Below the pieces are notes generated by a model. It had not been told where the DNA came from. It saw nothing but the letters and a program-made list of their open reading frames with translations, and ran no database searches. From Lycium barbarum (lineage: Eukaryota; Streptophyta; Magnoliopsida; Solanales; Solanaceae), in NCBI RefSeq assembly GCF_019175385.1, contig NC_083347.1:121528124-121592123 (forward strand): a stretch of DNA of 64,000 nucleotides, written 5' to 3'. Every line of letters starts with the position of its first letter. The stretch's first letter is position 1. Shown in pieces: positions 11,677-22,740 of this stretch. Made by a program: the position numbers and the translations under genes.

Positions 11677-12756
11677 AATACATTCGTCCTCGAATGTTAA
11701 AACACTCTGGAATTCTAGAAAAAGTTCGCCAGAGTTTCCTCTGTAATTTGTCACTACCAACCTGTCACAACGGCCCACAATATCACTACCTCACAGGGCT
11801 ACAACACAATATCTATATAATTGGGCCACACACGACCCATTTGCATAAAAGGAAAGCATACATACTTTATCATCTCGCTGTCTTATCATAGATCCCTTCT
11901 GGGGGCTGAAATAATTGCAGATAACCCCATAGGGTCCAGTATATCAAGGACTCAAATTTTTTTCCTTTCTTACCGTATCTCTTCGCACCTCTCATTGGAA
12001 ATTCTACATTCCGTCGATCCCTTTTTCTTGCTCAATAGTGATATTAAGTCTTATATGGTTTGCAAATCCATCTCGCTTGGTTTCATTGGCGAAGCATAAA
12101 TACCTGCAAGTTACATAGTCGTCCTCGAGTAATTCGTGTGCATACGCACTTTTACATATACCTATATTCATATCCGCATACATATTCGTGGTCGCAGTTA
12201 TGTTTTTATTCATGCTCACATTCATCTACATATTCATCTTTATAGCATTTCGTTATTCATGACATATTTACACTCGTATTCATGTCTCATACATATTACA
12301 CATATTACATATACCCAGCATATTCGTACTCACGTTGATTTCACACACATAGCATTTACATATAAGATCATAACATCTCTTAACACCATAACTACGATAC
12401 TTGTGTTCCTTTTTCTCACTTCCCCCCTTTAAGGGTTTTACCTATACCATTTTTACCCCTATTATCTCGCTTTTAAATCTTTGCTTCTTGTATCCCTCAT
12501 TATACTACATCTTAGTCATGCCGTCTCTCGTGATCCATGGCTACGCTATTCCGTGTGCGAGGGCTTAACATACTCATATCTTACCTCTTTTCTTTACGTT
12601 ATACATAAGTAACTCCTTATAGTCATAGGCCCATCGTCATCACTAGCTTGGTTGCTCTACCTTTTATACCTTGCTTTCCTAAACTAAAAAAAAAAACACA
12701 ATACCACATATCATTCTTTATTTATTAACGTCGCTACATAACATAAACCTCTCAAT
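11677..12756. other. Non-coding internal region of the gag-only Gypsy element
   Basis: Between the gag stop and the polypurine tract there is no protease, RT or integrase sequence. Part of it (about 12060-12115 on the minus strand, containing GTATTTATGC then AATGAAACCAAG) matches the internal region of the related element near 17290-17325, showing shared non-coding 3' sequence. Small frames on both strands here look random. Confidence 0.6.
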
Positions 12757-13551
12757 TTATACTCGCTTACTGATATAATTATTTTGCCCCTGTTTTAACA
12801 TATAATCAACGATGCAAATATATATACCTGTGACGGCATCGGGGAATGATTCTGGATCCTGTTGCTCCGCTAAAGCATATATACGGGGCTGAGTGGCACC
12901 TGAAGTAGATGCTCCTCCTCTACTTCTACCTCGACTTGCTGAAACCGAGGAAGTCTGTCCTACCGAGGAAGAACCCACCGCTGGTCCTGCGGGCTGAGTC
13001 ACATGCCCACCGCCTCGATATGGGCATTCTCTTATAATGTGACCTGACTGGCCACAACTATAACAAGAATCCGAACCCAACCGGCACGATCCCCAATGTA
13101 GCTTACCGCACTGGGCACATCGCGGTATAGACGATCTCCTCGGGACTGATTTACCCCTATATCGAGAGCCCGACTCTGTAAAACTCTTGTCCGGTCCGGG
13201 ATGACTAGAGAAACCGGACTCCTGGCCTGCAACTCGTGGGGGTACATTAGTCACCGACTGGCCCGAGTGCCTAGAATGCGTCTGTCCCGATCCCTTTCTA
13301 TGGTCTTTGTCAGCACCCGTAGATCTGACCCTCTTACTTGGCCCCTGGTTCATGTCACGCTCGCCCCTTTGCTGATGTTGTTGCTCTTCTAGATTTTGAG
13401 CATGGGCTTGAATGCGAGATAAATCCATCATGTCCTGCAATGAAGCCGTGAGGCAATATTTGTACAAATGCGGCCCTAGGCCACTCACAAATCTATGCAC
13501 TCTGTCTCCCATATCGGCTACTATAGCCGGGGCGTATCTAGCCAATGAATT

Positions 13552-16373
13552 TGTTACACCTCGGAAAAATTTTCGTTCATGCACAGTGAATTGACTTACT
13601 AAGGGCATGATGCATACGATGTTTTGATAAGTAAGAAATAATATTTAATGATTCTAAATGATATTTCAAAGACATTGGAGGTAGGAGGCGAAAGCTGTTA
13701 AGGAAAGCAAGGTATATGTTGTGTATCAGGAAAGAATTTCAAGTATCAAATTAATGATGGCTTGATGACATTTTGGAGAAGAGTTATAATGTCCCTTATA
13801 TTGGTAATGAAGTGTAAAGTAAGTGTCAAGAAGGACCCATAAGCCAAATATGGGCATAAGCCATCCAAAATGGCGAGTTAAGGAAAACATTTTCGGATGA
13901 TCTGGTTTGGAGAGGCCACAACGGTATTATAAAGTTGGAATTTGGGAAAACTACCACAGGATGAAAGTTATAGATAATTGAAAGAGCTTTCTAACCATAG
14001 GTCGTGAGCCCTCACAGCATATCGGGATCAAAGGTTATGGGCATTCTACGACAGATTGTCTGAGCAGAGAAGTTCTACGGACCATTTGACGACCCGTAGA
14101 AATTTTTGACGAACCGTAAAACATTTTTACGGTCCGTAAAATGGACCCAGACCAGCGTAAAACGGTCACAGAAACTCATATTTTGCTGGGCAGTTTTACA
14201 ATCCATTTTGACGGTCCGTCAAACAGTCTGACGGTCCGTAAAAATGGGTGTAGAATTGCCCGAAGGATCAGATTTCAAGCTTTTAAATAAGAGACCCAAG
14301 TTCATTTTTTTTCATTCCCATTTCTCCTCCACGACTCAAGGGTTCTCTAGAACCTTCCAAACACTTAATATGCAAGAATCCAAGTGAAACTAAAGATCCA
14401 CTTCATCAAACCCACAAAATTAAGTGTAAGAAGCACATCAAAGTTCATCTACACCAAGAAATCCCAAGGAATGTGAAGAAGGGTTTTGGTGCAAAAGGAG
14501 GAATTCTACTCCAAGCTTATTCCACTATCATTTGAGGTAAATTTCATGACTTTCCCATATTATTTAAGGTATTGGAAAGCTAGTATACTTGAATTGTAGA
14601 AAAGCATGGGAAGTGGGTCTTGAATGGATGAATAGTGTCACAATTGGATGGTAGTTGAATGAAATCATGAAAATGGATATGTTGAGATTACAAAAACGTT
14701 ATAAATGATATTTAGACCCCGAAATAAGTATTAGATATGCGAAAACGCGATGATGAGCCATAATCATAAATATGAAGAAATTGGAGAAAATGTTAGATTT
14801 TGCCAAATGTAGATGGATGAAGATTATTGATACGATCTTGTGAGTGTCATTATGAATGTGGGGAGTTGATATGGAACGTGGCGGAAAGTAGTATAAACGA
14901 AGGAAATTCTGCCCAATTTTCCCTAAAAATAGTAGTCCGTTCTTATAATTGTTTAGCTAACGACGGCATGAATTCTCTTGAAGGTATACATGAGTGCATC
15001 ATAGGGGAAGCAAGCAAGCGATAAGATTAGTTAAACGACAAAGGTATGTGAGGCTAGTCCCTTCTTTCTATGGCATGAATCCGATGGTATGATTCTCCTT
15101 TCTCTACATGAATTCTCTATATATATGCCAGAAAGTCAAGAGTCTATGATCATGAATAGCTATATGAGATAAGAGATATGTTATGAGTACAATGATGATA
15201 AGCTTGAGTTTAAAGACTCTAGAGCTCATGTTATGACGTTCCTATAATGCTAATGATGTCGTATGTTGTATACACTCACCTCATAATTATTCCCTCCGAG
15301 GTGAGGCAGAATACCATTAAGTTATGTATGTCATGTATTGTATACACTTACCTTATGTATTGTCCCTTCAAGGTGAGGCAGAACACTATTAAGCTACAGA
15401 TATCTGTTATGACATACACTCACCTTATACACTACTTCCTTCATGGTGAGGCGGGATACTTATAGATGTCCATAATGAAGTCGGGGGATCACGACCCTAC
15501 GTCACCCCGATAAGGTATAGTTGTCCTTGAGTTCTTATGCATGTATTATGATGAGTATATTATAATAAGCATATTATGATGAGCATATTATGATGATGAT
15601 ATTACACCGCACCTATATGGTCGGGCAGACATACACACCACTATAGTGGGCAGCTTATACCCCGGACGCGGGAGGCCTGGACGCAGGCTATGATTATCAC
15701 ATCGATCCGATATGGACGGGCAGCTTATACATTATTACACCGTACCTATATGGACGGGCAGCTTATACTATTACATTTATGCATATATGATATGATGACA
15801 AGTATAAGTAAGACAGCATGATCTATTTCTTTTATGATTCACAGTCAGTTACAGATTGCTTCTCATTTGATGCCTTCCCATTCTATTGATGCTTCATTAT
15901 TGTTTATGCCTCTCATACTCAGTACAATATTTGTACTGACGTCCGTTTTCTTTGGACGCTGTGTTCATGCCCACAGGTAGACACGGAGGTGAGCTTGATC
16001 CAGACTCATAGGAGCTAGCAGCTGATTTGAGAGCACTCCATTGTTCGGAGGTGTTTATGATTATCTTTTTGTATATATGTATTTTGGGCATGACGGGGTC
16101 TTGTTCCGTCCTTATGTTTAGTACTCCAGTAGAGGCTTGTAGATACGCAGTGTGGGTTAGATGGTCTCACGAGATGCTATTTAGTATAAATGTTATTTTG
16201 ATGGCCAAGAGGTATATATATAAGTATTTATGTTTTATATGGAATATGATTTTCCTACGATTTGAGTATAAAAGTGATGAAGGAGCATTAAATGAGTATG
16301 GTGAGACATGGAACGATTGGTGCTCGGTAGTTAGCCCCGGGTACCCATCGCGACCCCTAGTCGGGTCGTGACA
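13552..16373 (+). repeat. 5' LTR (2822 bp) of the nested element
   Basis: Starts TGTTACACC, ends GTCGTGACA, and is followed by AAAGTGGTATCAGAGC. It contains U3 palindromes around 14060-14250, three 65-75-bp tandem units at 15259-15450, and repeated ATGGACGGGCAGCTTATAC units at 15595-15775. It retains the 119-bp segment (13768-13886) missing from the other LTR. Confidence 0.92.
15259..15775 (+). repeat. Two short tandem arrays inside the LTR
   Basis: 15259-15450 holds three units of about 70 bp with TACACTCACCT ... AAGGTGAGGC. 15595-15775 holds units with CACCGCACCTATATGG and GACGGGCAGCTTATAC. Both are repeated in the second LTR (19068-19260 and 19405-19585). Confidence 0.75.
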
Positions 16374-17479
16374 AAAGTGGTATCAGAGCAGTTCAGTCCT
16401 AGGAAGTGTCTACGAGCCGTGTCTAGTAGAGTCTTGTTTATGGTGTGTTGCGCGCCACATCAATAAACAAGAAGCTACAAGACATTTAGGAAAAACGACC
16501 ATCTTTCTTGTTATGAGATCGTGCGATAGAGCTAAGCCATAGGAAATGAGATTCCTTGTACTAACCCCTAATTGCAGCAGAAGAATGGTAATGATAGAAG
16601 GAAGCGATTGATAACAATGAAGGCTACGGAGGTAAGCCCCTTCGTTGAGGTTACGTTATCGAAATATGTAATACTATGATGATGAATTGATTGTTGTGAA
16701 AGTAAGTTATTGTTCATATGATAGAGGAATTGATTAAGGAGGAAATGACTAAAGACGTGACATGTTCTATATGAATAAAGAGTGAATGCAAGTGTGAAAC
16801 CAACAAGCGAGCCCAAGAGCAGTAGATGAGAAAGCTTATAAGACCTTGTTAAAGGAAAGTCCAGCATAGAGGTTCTTCAATGACAAGAGATGATAGAAAG
16901 CAATGACAAAAAGGGAAGCCAACTTGAAAAATAAATTAGAGAAAAGTGATATGGCAAAGTCGTAGTAGTTTGTGATTGGTATAATCAAGAGTAAAAGAGC
17001 ATGGGACATAAGGGATATATGAATTAAATATTTGAAGGTGAGGTAACGGATTTGAGAATGGTACAAGTAAAATCCTAAAAGGGGGGAAGCGAGTAAAGGT
17101 AATATAAGTGTAGAGATTGAAGTAATGGACTCTAAGATGTGACAGATATAGACTCTAAAACAAAGAGTGAGAGAGGTGCAGAAATAAGTCTAATGATGGG
17201 TAAATGAGTACGATTACGAATAAAAATACGGATGTGGATACTTGTATATGTATAGAAATGTATGTACACGAATCACGCAAGACCTATTATGCGACTTGCA
17301 AGTATTTATGCGTCGCCGATGAAACCAAGTGAGTACTAAAAAAAAAAAAAGGGAATATGAGGTAAGCAAGAATAGTGTGCTCATGACACTCTGAGTCAGT
17401 TAAAAAAAAATATGGCAAAATTTCGTAGAATCCCGAATAGTTTAACATTCGAGGACGAATGTTCCCAAGGGGGGAAGAA
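16374..17479 (+). other. Internal region of the nested element: untranslated sequence only
   Basis: It begins with the primer-binding site for initiator-Met tRNA (TGGTATCAGAGC, 16377-16388). Next comes leader sequence matching the leader of the host Gypsy element (GCAGTTCAGTCCTAGG, then TGTGTTGCGCGCCACATCAA), and it ends in a polypurine tract AAGGGGGGAAGAA (17467-17479). No gag or pol frame exists. A (TA)-poor A11 run sits near 17340. Confidence 0.85.
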
Positions 17480-20182
17480 TGTTACACCTCGAAAATTTTT
17501 TCGTTCATGCACAGTGAATTGACTTACGAATGGCATGATGCATACGATGTTTTGATAAGTAAGAAATAATATTTAATGATTCTAAATGAGATTTCAAAGA
17601 CATTGGAGGTAGGAGACGAAAGCTGTTAAGGAAAGCAAGGTATATGTTGTGTATCGGGAAAGAATTTCAAGTATCAAATTAATGATGGCTTGATGACATT
17701 TTCGGATGATCTGGTTTGGAGAGGCCAAAACGCTATTATAAAGTTGGAATTTGGAAAAAATACCAAAGGATGAAAGTTATAGATAATTGAAAGAGCTTTC
17801 TAACCATAGGTCGTGGGCCCTCACAGCATATAGGGATCAAAGGTTATAGGCATTCTACGACAGACTGTCTGAGCAGAGAAATTCTACGGACCATTTGACG
17901 GCCCGTAGAAATTTTTGACGAACCGTAAAACATTTTTACGGTCCGTAAAATGGACCCAGACCAGCGTAAAACGGTCACAGAAACTAATATTTTGCTGGGC
18001 AGTTTTATGATCCATTTTGACGGTCCGTCAAACAGTCTGACGGTCCGTAAAAATGGGTGTAGAATTGCCCGAAGGATCAGATTTCAAGCTTTTAAATAAG
18101 AGACCCAAGTTCATTGTTTTTCATTCCCATTTCTCCTCCACGACTCAAGGGTTCTCTAGAACCTTCCAAACACTTAATATGCAAGAATCCAAGTGAAACT
18201 AAAGATCCACTTCATCAAACCCACAAAATTAAGTGTAAGAAGCACATCAAAGTTCATCTACACCAAGAAATCCCAAGGAAGGTGAAGAAGGGTTTTGGTG
18301 CAAAAGGAGGAATTCTACTCCAAGATTGTTCCACTATCATTTGAGGTAAATTTCATGACTTTCCCATATTATTTAAGGTATTGGAAAGCTAGTATACTTG
18401 AATTGTAGAAAAGCATGGGAAGTGGGTCTTGAATGGATGAATAGTGTCACAATTGGATGGTAGTTGAATGAAATCATGAAAATGGATATGTTGAGATTAC
18501 AAAAACGTTATAAATGATATTTAGACCCCGAAATAAGTATTAGATATGCGAAAACGTGATGATGAGCCATAATCATAAATATGAAGAAATTGGAGAAAAT
18601 GTTAGATTTTGCCAAATGTAGATGGATGAATATTATTGATACGATCTTGTGAGTGTCATTATGAATGTGGGGAGTTGATATGGAACGTGGCGAAAAGTAG
18701 TATAAACGAAGGAAATTCTGCCCAATTTTTCCTAAAAATAGTAGTCCGTTCTTATAATTGTTTAGCTAACGACGGCATGAATTCTCTTGAAGGTATACAT
18801 GAGTGCCTCATAAGGGAAGCAAGCAAGCGATAAGATTAGTTAAACGACAAAGGTATGTGAGGCTAGTCCTTTATTTCTATGGCATGAATCCGATGGTATG
18901 ATTCTCCTTTCTCTACATGAATTCTCTATATATATGCCAGAAAGTCAAGAGTCTATGATCATGAATAGCTATATGAGATAAGAGATATGTTATGAGTACA
19001 ATGATGATAAGCTTGAGTTTAAAGACTCTAGAGCTCATGTTATGACGTTCCTATAATGCTAATGATGTTGTATGTTGTATACACTCACCCCATAATTGTT
19101 CCCTCCGAGGTGAGGCAGAATACCATTAAGTTAAGTATGTCATGTATTGTATACACTCACCTTATGTGTTGTCCCTTCAAGGTGAGGCAAAACACTATTA
19201 AGCTACAGATGTCTGTTATGACATACACTCACCTTATACACTACTTCCTTCATGGTGAGGCGGGATACTTATAGATGTCCATAATGAAGTCGGGGGATCA
19301 CGACCCTACGTCACCCCGATAAGGTATAGTTGTCCTTGAGTTCTTATGCATGTATTATGATGAGTATATTATAATAAGCATATTATGATGAGCATATTAT
19401 GATGATGATATTACACCGCACCTATATGGTCGGGCAGACATACACACCACTATAGTGGGCAGCTTATACCCCGGACGCGGGAGGCCTGGACGCAGGCTAT
19501 GATTATCACACCGATACGATATGGACGGGCAGCTTATACATTATTACACCGTACCTATATGGACGGGCAGCTTATACTATTACATTTATGCATATATGAT
19601 ATGATGACAAGTATAAGTAAGACAGCATGATCTATTTCTTTTATGATTAACAGTCAGTTACAGATTGCTTCTCATTTGATGCCTCCCCATTCTATTGATG
19701 CTTCATTATTGTTTATGCCTCTCATACTCAGTACAATATTTGTACTGACGTCCGTTTTCTTTGGACGTTGTGTTCATGCCCACAGGTAGACAGGGAGGTG
19801 AGCTTGATCCAGACTCATAGGAGCTAGCAGCTGATTTGAGAGCACTCCATTGTTTGGAGGTGCTTATGATTATCTTTTTGTATATATGTATTTTGGGCAT
19901 GACGGGGTCTTGTTCCGTCCTTATGTTTAGTACTCCAGTAGAGGCTTGTAGATACGCAGTGTGGGTTAGATGGTCTCACGAGATGCTATTTAGTATAAAT
20001 GTTATTTTGATGGCCAAGAGGTATATATATAAGTATTTATGTTTTATATGGAATATGATTTTCCTACGATTTGAGTATAAAAGTGATGAAGGAGCATTAA
20101 ATGAGTATGATGAGACATGGAACGATTGGTGCTCGGTAGTTAGCCCCGGGTACCCGTCGCGACCCCTAGTTGGGTCGTGACA
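17480..20182 (+). repeat. 3' LTR (2703 bp) of the nested element
   Basis: Directly follows the polypurine tract and ends GGTCGTGACA before GAATT. It is nearly identical to the 5' LTR apart from an exact 119-bp deletion between two ACATTTT repeats and scattered single-base changes. Confidence 0.92.
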
Positions 20183-21020
20183 GAATTGAATCGGAGACTA
20201 TACTCTCGGGCGCTCATATTCCCTTGCCTTAGATTTAAAAACCTATCCGCTCTAGATCGGCGGACCTCAGGTGGTAAGTAGTGGCGGATGAAGGCATCTA
20301 CGAATTCCTGCCAAACCGAAGGAGGCGCATTCTTCCCCCTTGATAACCTCCAGTTGTTATACCATAAGACTGCCACATCCCGGAGTCTATAAGATGCTAA
20401 CTCTACCGATTCGGTCTCCGAGGCATGCATGATATCCAGTGTTCGCAACATCTCATCAATGAAACTTTGCGGGTCTTCTTCTGGCTTTGACCCGAAGAAC
20501 TCCGGGGGATTTAAAGTGAGGAAATCACGGGCTCTCGTACTGGATGGACAATCACCCGGACCTGTATTTTGCCGTTGTGCCTGGGTGGCAACTAACTGTG
20601 TCAATAGGTGTATGGCCTCGGTCACTTGCTGACCCGAAGCAACCGACGGAGGAATTGGAGCTGGAGCTCCTCCTTGCTCTTCCGCATTGGGCGGGGTAGA
20701 AGACGTATTTGACAAAGCCTCATTGTATGATCCACCTTCCTCTATATTCCTCGGAGGCTCTCTTTCTACCCGCCTCTTTGGTGCATTCTTGCCCTTCTGG
20801 GCGGCTGTAGCTTTTCCCTTTGGCGGCATTCTGAAATCATAACACACTTATTAGGGGAGAGTAAAATCCCACACAAGGCTCTATCGCACGATTTCATAAG
20901 AAGAAGGATGGTCATATTTCCTAAATTCCCTGTAGCCTCCTGTTTATTGATGTGGCGCGCAACACACCATAAACAAGACTCTACTAGACACAGCTCGTAG
21001 ACATTTCCTAGGACTGAACT

Positions 21021-21032
21021 GCTCTGATACCA
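21021..21032 (-). promoter_or_regulatory. Primer-binding site of the gag-only Gypsy element
   Basis: Minus-strand TGGTATCAGAGC, complementary to the 3' end of initiator-Met tRNA, followed by the same GCAGTTCAGTCCTAGG leader as in the nested element. Normally it lies 3-4 nt after the LTR end GTGACA. Here it is preceded by CGCCCTGAAAAG instead. Confidence 0.88.
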
Positions 21033-21037
21033 CTTTT

Positions 21038-21213
21038 CAGGGCGTATGTATGTAAAAATCAATTATGTCTTCTTATGAAAAACGATTGCCTAATGATTAT
21101 GATTTGAGGAAAAATTGATGGAAAAGCGTAAATAAGTATGATGAGCAATAGCACGAGCGGTGCTCGGTGGTTAGCCCCGGGTACCCGTCGCGGCCCCTAG
21201 CTGGGTCGTGACA
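21038..21213 (+). repeat. Inverted R-U5-like LTR end replacing the 5' LTR
   Basis: This 176-bp segment is a perfect reverse complement of 8538-8713. On the plus strand it runs from CAGGGCGTATG to GGTCGTGACA, that is, in the opposite orientation to the primer-binding site and gag next to it. It ends exactly at the 5-bp target duplication, so its outer end served as an integration end. Confidence 0.92.
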
Positions 21214-21218
21214 ACTAG

Positions 21219-22301
21219 GAAGTCTAGCAGGCCTCACAAACCTTCTATATGGCTTACAGATTATGCTCATATTTCTTCCTCCTCTACTCCTTACCCCACT
21301 CTGATTCCATTTCCTACTCCTCCTTGTCTCCTTCCTATATCTCTTGTCTCAACTCTTATTCTTCTATATCTGAGCCCACAAATTTTCATCAAGCTGCTCA
21401 GGATCCAGCTTGGGTTCAAGCTATAAACCTTGATTTACAGGCCCTCATTGACAATCACACTTGGATGTTGTTGACTTACCTGCAGGGAAGAAGCCCATTG
21501 GTTGCAAATAGGTGTACAAGGTGAAATATAAGGCTGATGGTATTGTTGAAAGGTACAAGGCAAGAGTGGTTGCCAAATGTTTTACTCAGCAAGAAGGTTT
21601 GGACTATCAAGATACCTTTTCCCCAGTTGTGAAGATAGTCACTGTCAGATGTGTCATTTCCCTTGCTACTCAGTCCTCTTAGCCCATTTTTCAGATGGAT
21701 GTTTATAATGCTTATTTGCAGGGTGACTTACATGAAGAAGTCTATATGTCTTTGCCTCAGGGATTTGATAGCCAGGGAGTTTAAGGTATGCAGGCTACTC
21801 AAATCACTGTATTGATTCAAACAGGCTAGCGGACAATGGAACATGAAGTTGACAAATGCCTTGGTGCAGTCTGGTTTTCATCAAAGTAAATCAATTGTTC
21901 CTTGTTTTCCAAGACATATGACACTGATATTGTAATCATCCTAGTACATGTGGATGACCTTCTTATTACAGGCAGCAGCATCATACTAATTCAAGAAGCC
22001 AAAGATATTTTGAATCACAGTTTCAAGATGAAGGATTTAGGAAATCTGAGATTCTTCCTTGGGATTGAATTTGCCAGGTCAACTAAAGGAATACTCATGA
22101 ACCAAAGGAAGTATGCATTGGAATTAGTCTCAGAATGTGGTCTAGGAGGTGCTAAGCCAGCTACTACTCCTTTAGAGGAAAATCAGAAGTTGACAAGCAT
22201 AGAATATGACCAGGCCTTTGATATTGGTAAGGACAAGAAACTGCTAGACAAGGAAATAGAAGACAAGGGGATATACCAAAGACTTATTGGGAGATTGTTG
22301 T
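21219..22301 (+). pseudogene. Copia reverse transcriptase (N-terminal and catalytic part)
   Basis: It starts with the linker RSSRPHKPSIW-like sequence (KSSRPHKPSIWLTDYAH) and reads AWVQAINLDLQALIDNHTW. After frame changes it gives [20 protein letters not shown], then [21 protein letters not shown], and from 21902 VHVDDLLITG, the Copia catalytic motif with HVDD in place of YVDD. Next come MKDLGNLRFFLGIE and the KP.TTPLE region. Stops at about 21680, 21783 and 21828 and frame changes disable it. It is cut at 22301 by a foldback; the frame resumes at 22741. Confidence 0.85.
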
Positions 22302-22735
22302 TGTGAGGATCCGCAGGTGTTACCCATACATGCTGCGGGTTGCCCTCCATGACATACATGCTTGACATACTTGGGCATTGTAGCAAGGATCACAGACAGT
22401 TCGCACAATAAACCATCTCCACGCTGCAGCGCTATGGGTATCGAACCCGTGACCTCTTGCCCTTTGTCTTCCACAGAGGGAAGCTCCTCTTACCAATTGA
22501 GCTGCAGCTCAATTGGTAAGAGGCGCTTCCCTCTGTGGAAGACAAAGGGCAAGAGGTCACGGGTTCGATACCAGCCGCTGCAGCGTATATCGAATCGTCT
22601 GTGTCTCTTGCTCATACAATGCCCAAGTATGTCATGTCATGTACGCATGTTCATGGGGTGCGGTCCTGGGTCATCCAGGCGTACCTTGAGGGTTTCACAG
22701 TCGTCTGGTCGCATCCATACTGTGGGGTCCTCACA
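22302..22735. mobile_element. 434-bp foldback element with two divergent tRNA-like arms
   Basis: It lies inside the Copia RT, flanked by GTTGT (22297-22301 and 22736-22740). The ends are TGTGAGGA / TCCTCACA. The centre near 22500 is the palindrome GAGCTGCAGCTC. Each arm reads outward CAGCTCAATTGGTAAGAG, then CGGGTTCGATACC, which match the D-arm/A-box and T-arm/B-box of tRNAs, so each arm resembles a tRNA-derived SINE head. The arms differ in their outer parts. Removing it restores the RT frame (RLIGRLL joins YLATTRPDISYA). The class is unclear: TG...CA and 5-bp duplication resemble LTR elements, while the arms resemble SINEs. Confidence 0.8.
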
Positions 22736-22740
22736 GTTGT

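Larger units (their letters stand above)
13552..20182 (+). mobile_element. Coding-less, non-autonomous LTR retrotransposon (LARD-like) nested in gag
   Basis: Perfect structure: target duplication GAATT (13547-13551 and 20183-20187), LTRs 13552-16373 and 17480-20182 beginning TGTTACACC and ending GGTCGTGACA, primer-binding site TGGTATCAGAGC at 16377 and polypurine tract at 17467. The 1.1-kb internal region has no gag or pol but keeps untranslated sequence homologous to the element it sits in. The two LTRs differ by one 119-bp deletion and scattered substitutions, so insertion was fairly recent. It presumably used proteins of a related autonomous chromovirus-type element. Confidence 0.93.
12757..20829 (-). 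pseudogene. Gypsy gag polyprotein gene, split by a nested LTR element
   Basis: The N-terminal part is 20829-20183 and the C-terminal part 13551-12757. Removing the 13552-20182 insertion and one GAATT copy gives a continuous frame of about 478 codons (SLRFNS joins SLARYAP). It has a basic N-terminus (MPPKGKATAAQKGK), a proline/alanine-rich linker, a retrotransposon gag domain (PPEFFGSKPEEDPQSF ... AVLWYNNW ... FIRHYLPPEVRRSRAD) and a C-terminal basic, Ser/Gly-rich part with CAQCGKLHWGSC and the zinc knuckle CYSCGQSGHIIREC. The frame ends shortly after AEQQDPESFPDAVTG, where an ordinary Gypsy element would enter protease, so pol was lost at the gag-protease border. Before the insertion the gag was apparently intact. 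Confidence 0.87.
8538..21213 (-). mobile_element. Non-autonomous gag-only Ty3/Gypsy element with two U5-type outer ends
   Basis: Bounded by TGTCACGACC (8538) and GGTCGTGACA (21213) and flanked by a perfect 5-bp target duplication ACTAG (8533-8537 and 21214-21218). Coding is on the minus strand. It contains a primer-binding site (TGGTATCAGAGC, RC of 21021-21032), gag (20829 to 12757, split), no protease, RT or integrase, a polypurine tract (RC of 11663-11676) and one full LTR (11662 down to 8538). The 5' LTR is absent. In its place is a perfect 176-bp inverted copy of the LTR 3' end (21038-21213). Non-autonomous gag-only LTR elements are known in plants; the double-U5 terminus is unusual. Confidence 0.87.

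Noticed and set aside
12004..12432. Frames rich in H, I, T and Y on both strands
   Set aside because: Low-complexity CATA/CATT-rich non-coding internal sequence of a Gypsy element.
8538..21213. Interpretation as a DNA transposon with 176-bp terminal inverted repeats
   Set aside because: PBS, gag, polypurine tract, a full LTR, TG...CA ends and a 5-bp duplication identify an LTR retrotransposon; the inverted repeat is the LTR end.
22436..22580. Possible functional tRNA genes at the centre of the foldback
   Set aside because: A-box and B-box motifs are present, but the anticodon arm and acceptor stem do not form a normal tRNA, and the two arms are mirror copies in a mobile element.
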